Shown here: piece after piece, positions 8,612-18,022 of the stretch
Layout: every line of letters begins with the position of its first letter
Position numbering within the stretch: position 1 is the first letter of the stretch
DNA from: Microbaculum marinisediminis
GTDB lineage: Bacteria > Pseudomonadota > Alphaproteobacteria > Rhizobiales > Tepidamorphaceae
DNA: 64,000 nucleotides
Reading direction: 5' to 3'
NCBI RefSeq assembly: GCF_025397915.1
Contig: NZ_JALIDZ010000007.1
Coordinates: 1-64,000, forward strand
Position numbers and translations under genes: made by a program
The notes under the pieces: model-generated
What the model was told of the DNA's origin: nothing
The model's database searches: none
Seen by the model: only the letters and a program-made list of their open reading frames with translations

Positions 8612-8750
8612 GCTTATCTCCAATCGTGGTTTCGACTTCGGTTCCAGCGGCGTCATCGCCGTTGTCGACAGGAGATACCGGAGCCTCGCTGACCGACCGC
8701 TGATCGGCCTTGTCAGCGTTTTGTCAGCTTGATCACGGCAGGTTCGGGCG

Positions 8751-9098
8751 ATGATCAGACACAGCCTTTCAGTCCTGTTCCTGTCCGCGGTCCTCGCGGC
8801 CGCGCCGGCGATGCCATTCGGCGCGTTCGCCGACAGCGACCGGGGCAGGGACAGGGACCATGAAGACGACGACCACGATGCGGCGTGGGCGGCGGTCAAG
8901 CGCGGCGAGGCGCTGCCGCTTGCCGAGGTGATCGCCACGGTCGCCGGCCAGTTGCCCGGGGAAATCCTCGAGATCGAGTTCGATCGCGAGGATGGCCGCT
9001 GGCTCTACGAGTTCAAGGTCATCGACGGCAACGGCCGGCTGCACGAGATCTATGTCGACGCGGCCACGGCCAGGATCCTGCCGGACCGGGACGACTGA
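8751..9098 (+). CDS. periplasmic PepSY-domain protein, first gene of a two-component operon
   Basis: A 115-residue secreted protein. It has a signal peptide of about 27 residues, then a very acidic/basic stretch (DSDRGRDRDHEDDDHDAA) and one PepSY unit (LAEVIATVAGQLPGEILEIEF ... YEFKVIDGNGRLHEIYVDA). The His/Asp-rich linker could bind metal (inference). The gene overlaps the response regulator start (TGATG), so the operon order is PepSY sensor-like protein, regulator, kinase. It is divergent from the PepSY-b561 pair, with 139 bp of shared promoter space. Confidence 0.85.
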   Translation: MIRHSLSVLFLSAVLAAAPAMPFGAFADSDRGRDRDHEDDDHDAAWAAVKRGEALPLAEVIATVAGQLPGEILEIEFDREDGRWLYEFKVIDGNGRLHEIYVDAATARILPDRDD

Positions 9099-9763
9099 TG
9101 CGCATCCTGCTGGTCGAGGACGACGACCGGATCGCCCGGGACGTCGACGCCGCGCTGAGCGCCGCCGGCTACGCGGTGAGCCGCGAGGCCGACGGCGAGG
9201 AGGCCTGGTTCCGCGGCGACACCGAGGCGTTCGACGCCGTGGTGCTCGATCTCGGGCTGCCCGGCATGGACGGCCTGTCGGTGCTGAAGCGCTGGCGCGA
9301 GGCCGGCCAGCGCTTTCCCGTCCTGGTGCTGACGGCGCGCGGCAGCTGGCACGAGCGCGTCGAGGGCATCGACGCCGGCGCCGACGACTATCTGCCCAAG
9401 CCTTTCCGGATGGAGGAACTGGTGGCGCGGCTGCGCGCCGTGCTCAGGCGCTCGGCGGGGCAGGCGAGCCCGATCCTCACCAACGGGCCGGTCAGCCTCG
9501 ACACGCGGCAGATGAAGGTCAGCGTGAACGGCGTGCCCCTGGCGCTGTCGCCGCAGGAGTACCGGCTGTTGTCCTATCTGATGCACCACGCCGGCCGCGT
9601 GGTCTCGCAACTGGAGCTGACGGAGCATCTCTACGCCCAGGACTTCGAACGCGACTCCAACGCCATCGAGGTGCTGGTCGGGCGCGTGCGGCGGAAGCTC
9701 GGCGTCGACCTGATCGAGACGCGGCGCGGCTTCGGCTACATGGTGCCGGAGGCGGCCGGGTGA
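9098..9763 (+). CDS. OmpR/PhoP-family response regulator
   Basis: A 221-residue transcription factor. The receiver domain has the acidic pocket EDDD (residues 7-10), phospho-acceptor D51 in VVLDLGLPGMDG and K101 in LPKPF. The C-terminal winged helix contains LALSPQEYRLLSYLMHHAGRVVS and VLVGRVRRKLG, and ends with the usual RGFGYMV. ATG 9098 overlaps the upstream stop, and its own stop overlaps the kinase start. It probably controls the divergent PepSY-cytochrome b561 pair (inference from the shared intergenic region). Confidence 0.95.
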   Translation: MRILLVEDDDRIARDVDAALSAAGYAVSREADGEEAWFRGDTEAFDAVVLDLGLPGMDGLSVLKRWREAGQRFPVLVLTARGSWHERVEGIDAGADDYLPKPFRMEELVARLRAVLRRSAGQASPILTNGPVSLDTRQMKVSVNGVPLALSPQEYRLLSYLMHHAGRVVSQLELTEHLYAQDFERDSNAIEVLVGRVRRKLGVDLIETRRGFGYMVPEAAG

Positions 9764-11148
9764 GCGGCCGCTCGCTCAGGCTCAGGCTGTTCGCCGGCGC
9801 GGCGATCTGGGTCGCCGTGGCGCTGATCATCGCCGGGCTCGGGCTGGCGCTGCTGTTCGAGCGCCACGTCTCGCGCCGCGTCGACGCCGAGCTGGAGACC
9901 TACCTGAACCAGCTTGCTGGCAACGTCGCCATCGCCGCCGACGGCGCCGTCACGCTGGCCCGTCCGCCCGCCGATCCGCGCTTCACCACGCCGCTGTCCG
10001 GCCTTTACTGGGAAATCCGCGACGAAAACGGCGACACGCTGCTGCGCTCGCGCTCGCTGTGGGACGAGACCCTCGACCTGCCGGCCGACGCGCTGGGCAA
10101 CGGCGCGGTGCACCGCCATGTCCGGCCGGGGCCGGGCGACGCGACGCTGATCGTCCGCGAGCGGCAGGTCTCCTACGAACCCGGCGCTAGCAATACCGGA
10201 GCGGGCCTGCGCGACCTGCGCATCGCGGTCGCCGTCGACCGTGCCGAGGTGACGCGGGCCACCCGCGCCTTCGCCGGCGAACTCGCGCTGTCGTTGGCGC
10301 TGCTCGGCGGGGTGCTGCTGGCGGCGGCCTGGGCGCAGATCCAGTTCGGGCTGAAGCCGCTGGAGACGGTGCGCCGCGCCATCGGCGCGGTGCGCTCCGG
10401 CGAGACGGCGCGGCTGCCGTCGGATTTTCCCGCCGAGGTGGTGCCCCTGGCCCACGAGGTCAACGACCTGCTCGACGCCCAGGACGCCACCATCGAGCGC
10501 GCGCGGACCCGCGCCGCCGACCTGGCGCACGGGCTGAAGACGCCGCTTACGGTCCTGTCGAGCCATGCCGAGCGGGTGCGCGCGGGCGGCGACGACCAGG
10601 CCGCCGACGAACTCGCGGAGATCGCCGGCACCATGCGCCGCCATGTCGAGCGGGCGATCGCCGTGGCGCGGCTGAGCCACCGGCCGTCGGCGCTGATCGA
10701 CGTCGAGCCGGTGGTGCGCCGCGTCGCCGGCGCGCTGGCCCGCACACCGGCGGGCGAGCGCATCCAGTGGGACATCGCGGTTCCCCCCGGCACGCGCCTC
10801 GCCGTCGACCCGGAAGACCTCTACGAGGCGCTCGGCAACCTCGCCGACAACGCGGTGACGTGGGCGCGCGGGCGCATCGCCGTCACCGTCGCGCCGGACG
10901 CGGACGGCACGGCGATCGTCGTCGAGGACGACGGCCCCGGCATTCCCGAGGCCGACCGCGAGACGGTGCTGCGGCGCTGGGAGCGGCTCGACGTCTCCGG
11001 GCCGGGGCAGGGCCGCTCGGGCAGCGGCCTTGGCCTGGCCATCGTCGCCGAGATCGCGCAGGCCTATGGCGGCGACCTGACGCTGGGCACGGCCGCGTCG
11101 GGCGGGCTGCGGGCGGCGTTGCGCTTCCCGGCGCCGGCGGCAGGCTGA
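9760..11148 (+). CDS. sensor histidine kinase
   Basis: A 462-residue inner-membrane kinase. Helix 1 (about 9-32) and helix 2 (about 173-195) bracket a periplasmic domain of about 140 residues, followed by a HAMP-like linker. The phospho-acceptor motif is DLAHGLKTPLTVL (H257). ATP-binding boxes are NLADNAV (N364), DDGPGIP (390-396) and GSGLGLAIV (421-429). The GTG start at 9760 overlaps the regulator stop. H is followed by G-L-K rather than the common E-L/I-R, a variant typical of the PhoQ-like subgroup. The ligand is unknown; the PepSY partner suggests envelope stress or metal/haem sensing. Confidence 0.93.
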   Translation: MSGRSLRLRLFAGAAIWVAVALIIAGLGLALLFERHVSRRVDAELETYLNQLAGNVAIAADGAVTLARPPADPRFTTPLSGLYWEIRDENGDTLLRSRSLWDETLDLPADALGNGAVHRHVRPGPGDATLIVRERQVSYEPGASNTGAGLRDLRIAVAVDRAEVTRATRAFAGELALSLALLGGVLLAAAWAQIQFGLKPLETVRRAIGAVRSGETARLPSDFPAEVVPLAHEVNDLLDAQDATIERARTRAADLAHGLKTPLTVLSSHAERVRAGGDDQAADELAEIAGTMRRHVERAIAVARLSHRPSALIDVEPVVRRVAGALARTPAGERIQWDIAVPPGTRLAVDPEDLYEALGNLADNAVTWARGRIAVTVAPDADGTAIVVEDDGPGIPEADRETVLRRWERLDVSGPGQGRSGSGLGLAIVAEIAQAYGGDLTLGTAASGGLRAALRFPAPAAG

Positions 11149-11249
11149 CCGGCAAACCGACGCCGCGTCACACGCTGCGTCAGGGCCCGAGCCAGGGCCG
11201 AGCCGAAGATCCTGGCGCCGCCAAGGGGTGTCACGGCGCCGACATGGAA

Positions 11250-11267
11250 CCGTAATCCGACTGTCAG
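11250..11267 (+). promoter_or_regulatory. candidate Pho box upstream of ugpB
   Basis: CCGTAAT-CCGA-CTGTCAG matches the PhoB consensus CTGTCAT-N4-CTGTCAT at 11 of 14 positions with the right 4-base spacer. It lies 67 bp before the ugpB start. A plausible -10 element (GATACC, 11276-11281) sits about 10 bases downstream, the usual geometry of PhoB-activated promoters. This agrees with the known phosphate-starvation control of ugp operons. Confidence 0.55.
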
Positions 11268-11334
11268 ATGGCGGTGATACCGCCAGCCTCCTCAGGGCGC
11301 CGTTCCCGGCGTCGGATCCATAAGGAGGCTCTCC

Positions 11335-12672
11335 ATGACCCTATTCCGGACCGCCGGAACGTCCGCGCTCGCGGGGCTTGCCGTTGCCGGCGCGACGCTC
11401 GCAGCCGGCTCGGCGAACGCCGCCACCGAAGTCGTCTGGTGGCACGCCATGGGCGGCGAGCTCGGCCAGAAGGTCGAGAAGATCGCCGGCGACTTCAACG
11501 CCATGCAGTCGGACTACAAGGTCACGCCCGTCTACAAGGGCAACTACACCGAGACGATGACGGCGGCGATCGCCGCCTTCCGCGCCAAGGAGCACCCGGC
11601 GATCGTGCAGGTGTTCGAGGTCGGCACCGGCACGATGATGGCCGCCAAGGGCGCCGTCTATCCGGTCTACGAGCTGATGGAGAAGGCGGGCGAGCCGTTC
11701 GATCCGAAGGCCTACCTGCAGGCCGTCGTCGGCTACTACACCGACACCGACGGCAACATGCTGTCGATGCCGTTCAACTCCTCGACGCCGATCCTCTACT
11801 ACAACAAGACGGCATTCGAGAAAGCCGGCCTCGACCCGAACACCCCGCCGAAGACCTGGGGCGACATCGAGGCGTTCTCCAGGAAGATCATCGAGTCGGG
11901 TGCGGCCTCCTGCGGCTTCACCACGGGCTGGCAGTCCTGGGTGCAGCTGGAGAACTTCTCGGCGCTGCACAACGTGCCGTTCGCCTCGAAGGCCAACGGC
12001 TTCGGCGGCACCGACGTCGTGCTCGAATTCAACGGCGACCTGCAGAAGCGACACGTCGCCAACATGGGTGAGTGGCAGACGTCGAAGATCTTCGACTACG
12101 GCGGACGCCGCTCGGATCCCGCGCCGAAGTTCTATTCCGGCGAATGCGCGATCTACATGAACTCCTCGGCCTCGCTCGCCGGCGTGCGCGCCAACGCCAA
12201 GGACTTCGAGGTCGGTGTCGGCATGCTGCCCTACTACGACGACGCGGCCGGCGCGCCGCAGAACTCGATCATCGGCGGCGCGACGCTGTGGCCCCTGACC
12301 GGCCATTCCGACGAGACCTACAAGGGTGCGGCGAAGTTCTTCACCTACCTGTCCTCGCCGGAGGTGCAGGCCTGGTGGCACCAGGAGACCGGCTATCTGC
12401 CGATCACCACCGCCGCCTACGAACTGTCGAAGGCGCAGGGCTACTACGAGAAGAACCCCGGCGCCGACATCTCGGTTCTGCAGATGAACCTCAATCCGCC
12501 GACCGAGAATTCGCGCGGCCTGCGCCTGGGCAACTTCGTCCAGATCCGCGACGTCATCAACGAGGAACTGGAAGAGGTCTGGGCCGGCAAGAAGAGCGCC
12601 GAGGAGGCGCTCGACGCGGCCGTGGAGCGCGGCAACAAGCTGCTGCGCGAGTTCCAGGACCAGAACTCCTAG
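11335..12672 (+). CDS. ugpB: sn-glycerol-3-phosphate ABC importer, periplasmic binding protein
   Basis: A 445-residue family-1 extracellular binding protein. The signal peptide (residues 1-25, ending GSANA) is followed by [20 protein letters not shown], the hallmark start of mature UgpB. Further UgpB-like segments are the [14 protein letters not shown] region and [18 protein letters not shown]. It captures glycerol-3-phosphate or glycerophosphodiesters, supplying phosphate and carbon. GGAGG precedes the ATG by 6 bases. It is first gene of ugpBAEC. A GC hairpin after its stop may give it higher mRNA levels than the membrane genes. Confidence 0.95.
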   Translation: MTLFRTAGTSALAGLAVAGATLAAGSANAATEVVWWHAMGGELGQKVEKIAGDFNAMQSDYKVTPVYKGNYTETMTAAIAAFRAKEHPAIVQVFEVGTGTMMAAKGAVYPVYELMEKAGEPFDPKAYLQAVVGYYTDTDGNMLSMPFNSSTPILYYNKTAFEKAGLDPNTPPKTWGDIEAFSRKIIESGAASCGFTTGWQSWVQLENFSALHNVPFASKANGFGGTDVVLEFNGDLQKRHVANMGEWQTSKIFDYGGRRSDPAPKFYSGECAIYMNSSASLAGVRANAKDFEVGVGMLPYYDDAAGAPQNSIIGGATLWPLTGHSDETYKGAAKFFTYLSSPEVQAWWHQETGYLPITTAAYELSKAQGYYEKNPGADISVLQMNLNPPTENSRGLRLGNFVQIRDVINEELEEVWAGKKSAEEALDAAVERGNKLLREFQDQNS

Positions 12673-12686
12673 AGCAACCCCAAAAA

Positions 12687-12715
12687 GCGGCGGGCGGCCA
12701 TCGGCGGCCCGCCGC
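12687..12715 (+). other. intercistronic hairpin between ugpB and ugpA
   Basis: The 9-bp perfect stem GCGGCGGGC/GCCCGCCGC is followed by only a weak T-tract (ACCTTGTCCTT). The position after the binding-protein gene is typical of 3'-stabilising or partial-termination hairpins that raise binding protein over permease. Confidence 0.55.
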
Positions 12716-12746
12716 ACCTTGTCCTTGCCATGCACCTCTTTCCGCG

Positions 12747-13631
12747 ATGAACGACAAACGCGTCAGCTTTTCAGGCGTCTGGCTGCCGGCGGCCCTGCTC
12801 GCCCCGCAGCTTGCGATCACCGCGGTCTTCTTCCTGTGGCCCGCGAGCCAGGCAGTCTACCAGTCGGTCCTGCGCCAGGATGCCTTCGGGCTTTCGGTCA
12901 AGTTCGTCGGCCTCGACAACTTCGTCCGTCTGTTCGAGGACCCGGGCTACCTCGCCTCCGTTCACGTCACCGTCGTGTTCAGCGCCGCTACCGCTATCCT
13001 GTCGATGGGGTTCGCGCTTCTGTTCGCGGTCGCCGCGGACCGGGTGCTGCGCGGGGCGACCGCCTACAAGACGCTGATGATCTGGCCCTACGCCGTCGCC
13101 CCCGTGCTCGCCGGCGTGCTGTGGTGGCTGATGTTCAATCCCACGATCGGCATCGTCGCCTACGCGTTGCGCGGCCTCGGCCTGTCGTGGAACCACGTGC
13201 TCGACGGCGACCAGGCGATGATCCTGATCATCATCGCCGCGGCCTGGAAGCAGATCTCCTACAATTTCGTGTTCTTCCTCGCCGGCCTGCAGTCGATCCC
13301 GCGCTCGCTGATCGAGGCCGCCGCGATCGACGGCGCCGGTCCGGTCAAGCGCTTCTTCACGGTGACGCTGCCGCTGTTGTCGCCGACCACCTTCTTCCTC
13401 GCCGTCGTCAACCTCGTCTACGCCTTCTTCGACACCTTCGGCATCGTCCACGCGACGACCGGCGGCGGCCCGGGCCAGGCGACCACCATCCTCGTCTACA
13501 AGGTGTACCGCGACGGCTTCATCGGCCTCGACCTCGGCGGCTCGGCGGCCCAGTCGGTCATCCTGATGGCGATCGTCATCGTGCTGATCGTCATCCAGTT
13601 CCGCTTCGTCGAGCGGCGCGTGCACTACTGA
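12747..13631 (+). CDS. ugpA: glycerol-3-phosphate ABC importer, permease
   Basis: A 294-residue inner-membrane permease (six helices) of the MalF/UgpA type. The EAA loop that docks on the ATPase reads [25 protein letters not shown]. The N-terminal [28 protein letters not shown] is characteristic of UgpA. Start ATG 12747 is taken because the longer reading frame upstream is out of character. It pairs with UgpE. A REP-type palindrome pair separates it from ugpE. Confidence 0.93.
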   Translation: MNDKRVSFSGVWLPAALLAPQLAITAVFFLWPASQAVYQSVLRQDAFGLSVKFVGLDNFVRLFEDPGYLASVHVTVVFSAATAILSMGFALLFAVAADRVLRGATAYKTLMIWPYAVAPVLAGVLWWLMFNPTIGIVAYALRGLGLSWNHVLDGDQAMILIIIAAAWKQISYNFVFFLAGLQSIPRSLIEAAAIDGAGPVKRFFTVTLPLLSPTTFFLAVVNLVYAFFDTFGIVHATTGGGPGQATTILVYKVYRDGFIGLDLGGSAAQSVILMAIVIVLIVIQFRFVERRVHY

Positions 13632-13672
13632 GGACGCGATGGCCACGCTCCGCCCTCAACAAAACTCCCCGC

Positions 13673-13754
13673 TCATTCCCGCGCAAGCGGGAATCAAGGG
13701 CCACATAGCGATGCCCCTCGTTCCGCCCCGGAATCCCGCTTTCGCGGGAATGAG
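13673..13754. repeat. inverted pair of REP-like palindromes inside the ugp operon
   Basis: Copy 1 (13673-13697, TCATTCCCGCGCAAGCGGGA core) and copy 2 (13730-13754, same core in opposite orientation) are each short hairpins of the widespread CATTCCCGCG-NAA-GCGGGAAT type, with 32 bp between them. They sit in the 180-bp gap between ugpA and ugpE, so the operon transcript contains both hairpins. Confidence 0.8.
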
Positions 13755-13811
13755 CGCAAGGAAGCCGGCCGTTCCGCTGTCTTCCGGTCAGATGGGTGTG
13801 TGAGGACAGCC

Positions 13812-14660
13812 ATGGTCGAACGCCGCCCGCTCCTGACGCTCGTAACCCACCTGACGCTGATCCTCGGCGCAGCCTTCATCGTGCTGCCGGTATGGATCGC
13901 CTTCGTCGCCTCGACGCATGCCGCCAGCGACTTCCTGTCCGGCGTGATGCCGCTGTGGCCGGGGGACCAGCTGGTCGAGAACTACTGGAAGGTGCTCGGC
14001 ACGGGCGAGGCGGCCGCGGGCACGCCACCGATCGGCCTGATGCTGTTCAACTCGACGGTGATGGCGCTGTCGATCGCGGTCGGCAAGATCGCGATCTCGC
14101 TCCTGTCGGCCTTCGCCATCGTCTATTTCCGGTTTCCGCTGAAGAGGACGGCCTTCTGGATCATCTTCCTGACGCTGATGCTGCCCGTGGAGGTGCGCAT
14201 CCTGCCGACCTACGAGGTGGTGGCGGGCCTCGGGCTGCTCAACAGCTATGCCGGCCTCTCGCTGCCGCTGATCGCCAGCGCCACGGCGACGTTCCTGTTC
14301 CGCCAGGTGTTCCTGACCATCCCCGACGAACTGACCGAGGCCGCCCGCATCGACGGGGCGGGGCCGATGAAGTTCTTCCGCGACATCCTCCTGCCGCTGT
14401 CGCGCACCAACATCGCGGCGCTGTTCGTCATCCTCTTCATCTACGGCTGGAACCAGTACCTGTGGCCGCTGCTGGTGACGACGGATACCGGCTACTACAC
14501 CGCCGTCATGGGCATCCAGCGCATGGTCGCGGTGCCGGATTCCGAGCCGCTCTGGCACCTGATCATGGCCACCGCGATCCTCGCCATGCTGCCGCCGGTC
14601 GTGGTGATCGTGCTGATGCAGCGGCTGTTCGTGCAGGGCCTGATCGAGCAGGAAAAGTAG
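13812..14660 (+). CDS. ugpE: glycerol-3-phosphate ABC importer, permease
   Basis: A 282-residue MalG/UgpE-type permease with six helices and the EAA loop ELTEAARIDGAGPMKFFRDILLPL. The C-terminal QRMVAVPDSEPLWHLIMA and the ending LIEQEK match UgpE proteins. ATG 13812 is preferred over the in-frame GTG at 13800 because GAGGA lies 5-6 bases upstream of it. It is followed by ugpC after 9 bases. Confidence 0.93.
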   Translation: MVERRPLLTLVTHLTLILGAAFIVLPVWIAFVASTHAASDFLSGVMPLWPGDQLVENYWKVLGTGEAAAGTPPIGLMLFNSTVMALSIAVGKIAISLLSAFAIVYFRFPLKRTAFWIIFLTLMLPVEVRILPTYEVVAGLGLLNSYAGLSLPLIASATATFLFRQVFLTIPDELTEAARIDGAGPMKFFRDILLPLSRTNIAALFVILFIYGWNQYLWPLLVTTDTGYYTAVMGIQRMVAVPDSEPLWHLIMATAILAMLPPVVVIVLMQRLFVQGLIEQEK

Positions 14661-14669
14661 GAGCTTTCG

Positions 14670-15749
<1,080 letters not shown>

Positions 15750-15852
15750 GGCGGCTTGAACCGCCAATCCGGCAACCCCATATCCAATCTCGACCGGCGG
15801 ACGCGAATGTCGCCGGTTCACGGAGCGGGCGCCGAAAGGGCCCAGTTCAAGG

Positions 15853-15869
15853 TCGCTTGGTGACGAGGA
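15853..15869 (+). promoter_or_regulatory. possible ROSE-like RNA thermometer core before hsp20
   Basis: TCGCT (15853-15857), matching the U-U/C-GCU core of rhizobial ROSE thermometers, lies just upstream of the GAGGA ribosome-binding site (15865-15869) of the small heat-shock gene. It can pair locally (GTCGC-TTG-GTGAC). The upstream hairpins of a full ROSE element were not folded, so this is only a hint. Confidence 0.25.
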
Positions 15870-15878
15870 CTTTGCCGG

Positions 15879-16307
15879 ATGCCGCGTATGTCTACGCTAA
15901 ACAGCCCTTATCTGCTCGGTTTCGACGGAATCGAGCGCCTGATCGACCGCGTATCGCGGAGTTCGGGCGACGGATACCCGCCCTACAACATCGAACGGCT
16001 GCCCAGGAACGGGGAGCAGGCGACGACGCTGAGGATCACGCTCGCGGTCGCCGGGTTCACCAAGGACCAGCTCGACGTGACGCTGGAGGACAACCAGCTC
16101 ACCATCAAGGGCAAGCAGACCGAGGAGCCCGACCGAGAATACCTCCACCGCGGCATCGCCGCCCGTCAGTTCCAGCGCACCTTCGTGCTGGCCGACGGCA
16201 TGGAGGTCGGCGGGGCGGGCCTGGAGAACGGCCTGCTCGTGATCGATCTGGTGCGGCCCGAACCCGAACGGGTCGTCCGTACGATCGAGATCACGGACAT
16301 CGCCTGA
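15879..16307 (+). CDS. Hsp20-family small heat-shock protein
   Basis: A 142-residue ATP-independent chaperone that holds unfolding proteins. The alpha-crystallin domain spans about residues 45-140 and includes LAVAGFTKDQLDVTLEDNQL and YLHRGIAARQFQRTF. The short N-terminus LNSPYLLGFDGIERLIDRV is typical of the alphaproteobacterial IbpA-like class A proteins. It is followed 30 bases later by a DUF1150 gene, a pairing I know from Rhizobiales. The C-terminal I-x-I anchor appears as IEI. Confidence 0.93.
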   Translation: MPRMSTLNSPYLLGFDGIERLIDRVSRSSGDGYPPYNIERLPRNGEQATTLRITLAVAGFTKDQLDVTLEDNQLTIKGKQTEEPDREYLHRGIAARQFQRTFVLADGMEVGGAGLENGLLVIDLVRPEPERVVRTIEITDIA

Positions 16308-16337
16308 GGGCGCCGGGTCTCGAGAAAGGTAAGAGGT

Positions 16338-16616
16338 ATGAGTATCATGGAACGGAACGCGAACCGGCACGACGAGAAGATCGTCATCACCGAGGAAATG
16401 CTGGCCAATATGGGCGGCGGCGAGATCGCCTACGTGAAGCCGATCATGTCGGACGTCCTCAAGCAGCTGTTCCCCGACGCGCCCGACATGGCGCCGGGCA
16501 TCCGCCTGTTCATGCTGAACGCCGCCGACGGCACGCCGATCATGCTGACCGACAGCCAGGAATCGGCGGTCGCCGGCGCCAAGGAGCACGAACTGGAGAC
16601 CGTCAGCGTGCACTGA
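16338..16616 (+). CDS. DUF1150 family protein
   Basis: A 92-residue acidic soluble protein of the DUF1150 family, recognised by GGGEIAYVKPIMSDVLKQLFP and a closing segment LNAADGTPIMLTDSQESAV. The function is unknown. It is downstream of the small heat-shock gene, probably co-transcribed, and GGTAAGAGG precedes the ATG. It may assist in stress adaptation (inference from linkage only). Confidence 0.85.
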   Translation: MSIMERNANRHDEKIVITEEMLANMGGGEIAYVKPIMSDVLKQLFPDAPDMAPGIRLFMLNAADGTPIMLTDSQESAVAGAKEHELETVSVH

Positions 16617-16643
16617 CCGGCCCGACAGCACGGAAATTCCCGC

Positions 16644-16680
16644 ATCGCCGGGCCGCTCGCGGTCCGGCGATTTGCGTTTC
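16644..16680 (+). terminator. intrinsic terminator after DUF1150 gene
   Basis: The near-perfect stem ATCGCCGGGCCGC/GCGGTCCGGCGAT (one G-T) is followed by TTGCGTTTC. It lies between convergent DUF1150 and ptsN genes, so it may serve both. Confidence 0.75.
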
Positions 16681-16711
16681 AGGGAACGGAACTGGGAGGC
16701 GTGCGCGCGGG

Positions 16712-17176
16712 CTAGACCGCGGTCGGCTCTGAGGCCAGGCTGAGCACGGCGTAGATCGCCGCGGCGTCGCGCGAGGCCCTTAGCTTCTGGGCCATGCCCG
16801 GCTCGCGCATCAGGCGGGCGATGCGGGCGAGCGCCTTGAGATGGTCAGCGCCGGCGCTTTCGGGTGCCAGCAGCAGGAACACCAGATCGACCGGCTCGTC
16901 GTCGATGGCGTCGAAATCGATGGGCTTGTCGAGCCTGGCGAACATGCCGAACAGCGAATCGATCTTGGCCAGCTTGGCGTGCGGGATGGCCACGCCCTGG
17001 CCGATGCCGGTCGAGCCTAGCCGTTCGCGCTGCAGCAGGTGATCGAAAATATCGCGCGCAGGCAGGTCGAGCAGGGTCGCCGCCCGTTCCGCCATCTCCT
17101 GGATTACCTGCTTCTTCGAATTCGCCTTGAGCGAGGGAATGATCCCGTCCTGGCGAATGAGATCGCTGAGATCCAT
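16712..17176 (-). CDS. ptsN: nitrogen-PTS regulatory enzyme IIA
   Basis: A 154-residue EIIA-Ntr protein. The phosphorylated histidine lies in GIGQGVAIPHAKL, and the C-terminal KLRASRDAAAIYAVL is typical. It receives phosphate from NPr and modulates potassium transport, metabolism and, in rhizobia, PHB and nitrogen control. It is last gene of rpoN-hpf-ptsN, 58 bases after hpf, the standard proteobacterial arrangement. Confidence 0.95.
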   Translation of the reverse strand: MDLSDLIRQDGIIPSLKANSKKQVIQEMAERAATLLDLPARDIFDHLLQRERLGSTGIGQGVAIPHAKLAKIDSLFGMFARLDKPIDFDAIDDEPVDLVFLLLAPESAGADHLKALARIARLMREPGMAQKLRASRDAAAIYAVLSLASEPTAV

Positions 17177-17234
17177 GTTGCACCGTCACGGGGCAAGCAC
17201 CAGCGGGCGCGACACGCGCGGCCCGAATTCGGCG

Positions 17235-17831
17235 CTAGCCGCGTGCCTCCTTTTCATCGGACTCGGCCGGATCGATCCAGCCAATGTTGCCGTCATGGCG
17301 GCGATAAACGACGTTCATGCGGCCGTTGGCCACGTTCCGGAACAGAACGACCGGCGCCTCTCCCAGATCCATCGCCATGACCGCCATGCCCACGGTCATC
17401 TTGCGCAGTGCTGTCTGGCTCTCGGCGATGACGATCGGATTGTCGTCGACGATCCCCGCTTCCCCGGTCTCGTCTTCGTCCGGCGCGGCGATGACGTAGC
17501 TGGTCGCCGCCTGCGGCTCACCACTGCCTTGCTCGGCGTGATGATCCTTGAGCCGGCGCTTGTACCGCCGCAGCTGCTTCTCGATGCGCTCGGCGGCCTG
17601 GTCGAAGCTCACATAGGCGTCGCCGCCGACGCCACGGCTGTGCAGGTCGATCCCCGAGTCGAGATGGATACGGCATTCCGTGCGGAATCCGACGCCCTCG
17701 CGCTCGACGGTCACCTGGCCGGACCAGCCGCCGTTGAAATATTTGCCCATGGCAACGCCAAGCCGCTCAGAGACTTGCTCTCGCAGCGCGTCGCCAATGT
17801 CGATGTTCTTTCCGGTGACCCGAAGTTGCAT
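17235..17831 (-). CDS. hpf: long-form hibernation-promoting factor
   Basis: A 198-residue protein. The N-terminal ribosome-binding domain (about 1-105; MQLRVTGKNIDIGDALREQV) is joined by an acidic linker to the C-terminal dimerisation domain (about 130-190; VIAESQTALRKMTVGMAVMAMDL). Long HPF makes inactive 100S ribosome dimers in stationary phase. The gene lies between rpoN and ptsN. The 191-bp gap from rpoN probably holds its own promoter. Compare the HPF-cold-shock fusion at 7.1 kb. Confidence 0.95.
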   Translation of the reverse strand: MQLRVTGKNIDIGDALREQVSERLGVAMGKYFNGGWSGQVTVEREGVGFRTECRIHLDSGIDLHSRGVGGDAYVSFDQAAERIEKQLRRYKRRLKDHHAEQGSGEPQAATSYVIAAPDEDETGEAGIVDDNPIVIAESQTALRKMTVGMAVMAMDLGEAPVVLFRNVANGRMNVVYRRHDGNIGWIDPAESDEKEARG

Positions 17832-18022
17832 GATCTCGTGTCGTTCGGACGGCCCTGTCGGATTTCGCCTTCCGGGCTTCTATTGCGCTAACCCCAGGCC
17901 CTCGCGCCGCCGATTGCGACGCCGCGGTGCCGCGTGGGTCGTCTCGAAGTCCTGCCCCCTCGCGGCGGTCGGAACCTAAGGACGCTGCCCTGCCAAGTCA
18001 ATCGGAGGTTCGACTTGACTTT

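Noticed and set aside
17832-18022. Sigma-54 (-24/-12) promoter upstream of hpf
   Set aside because: A CGGCACC sequence occurs on the minus strand, but there is no GC at the required 10-base spacing after GG, so the pattern fails.
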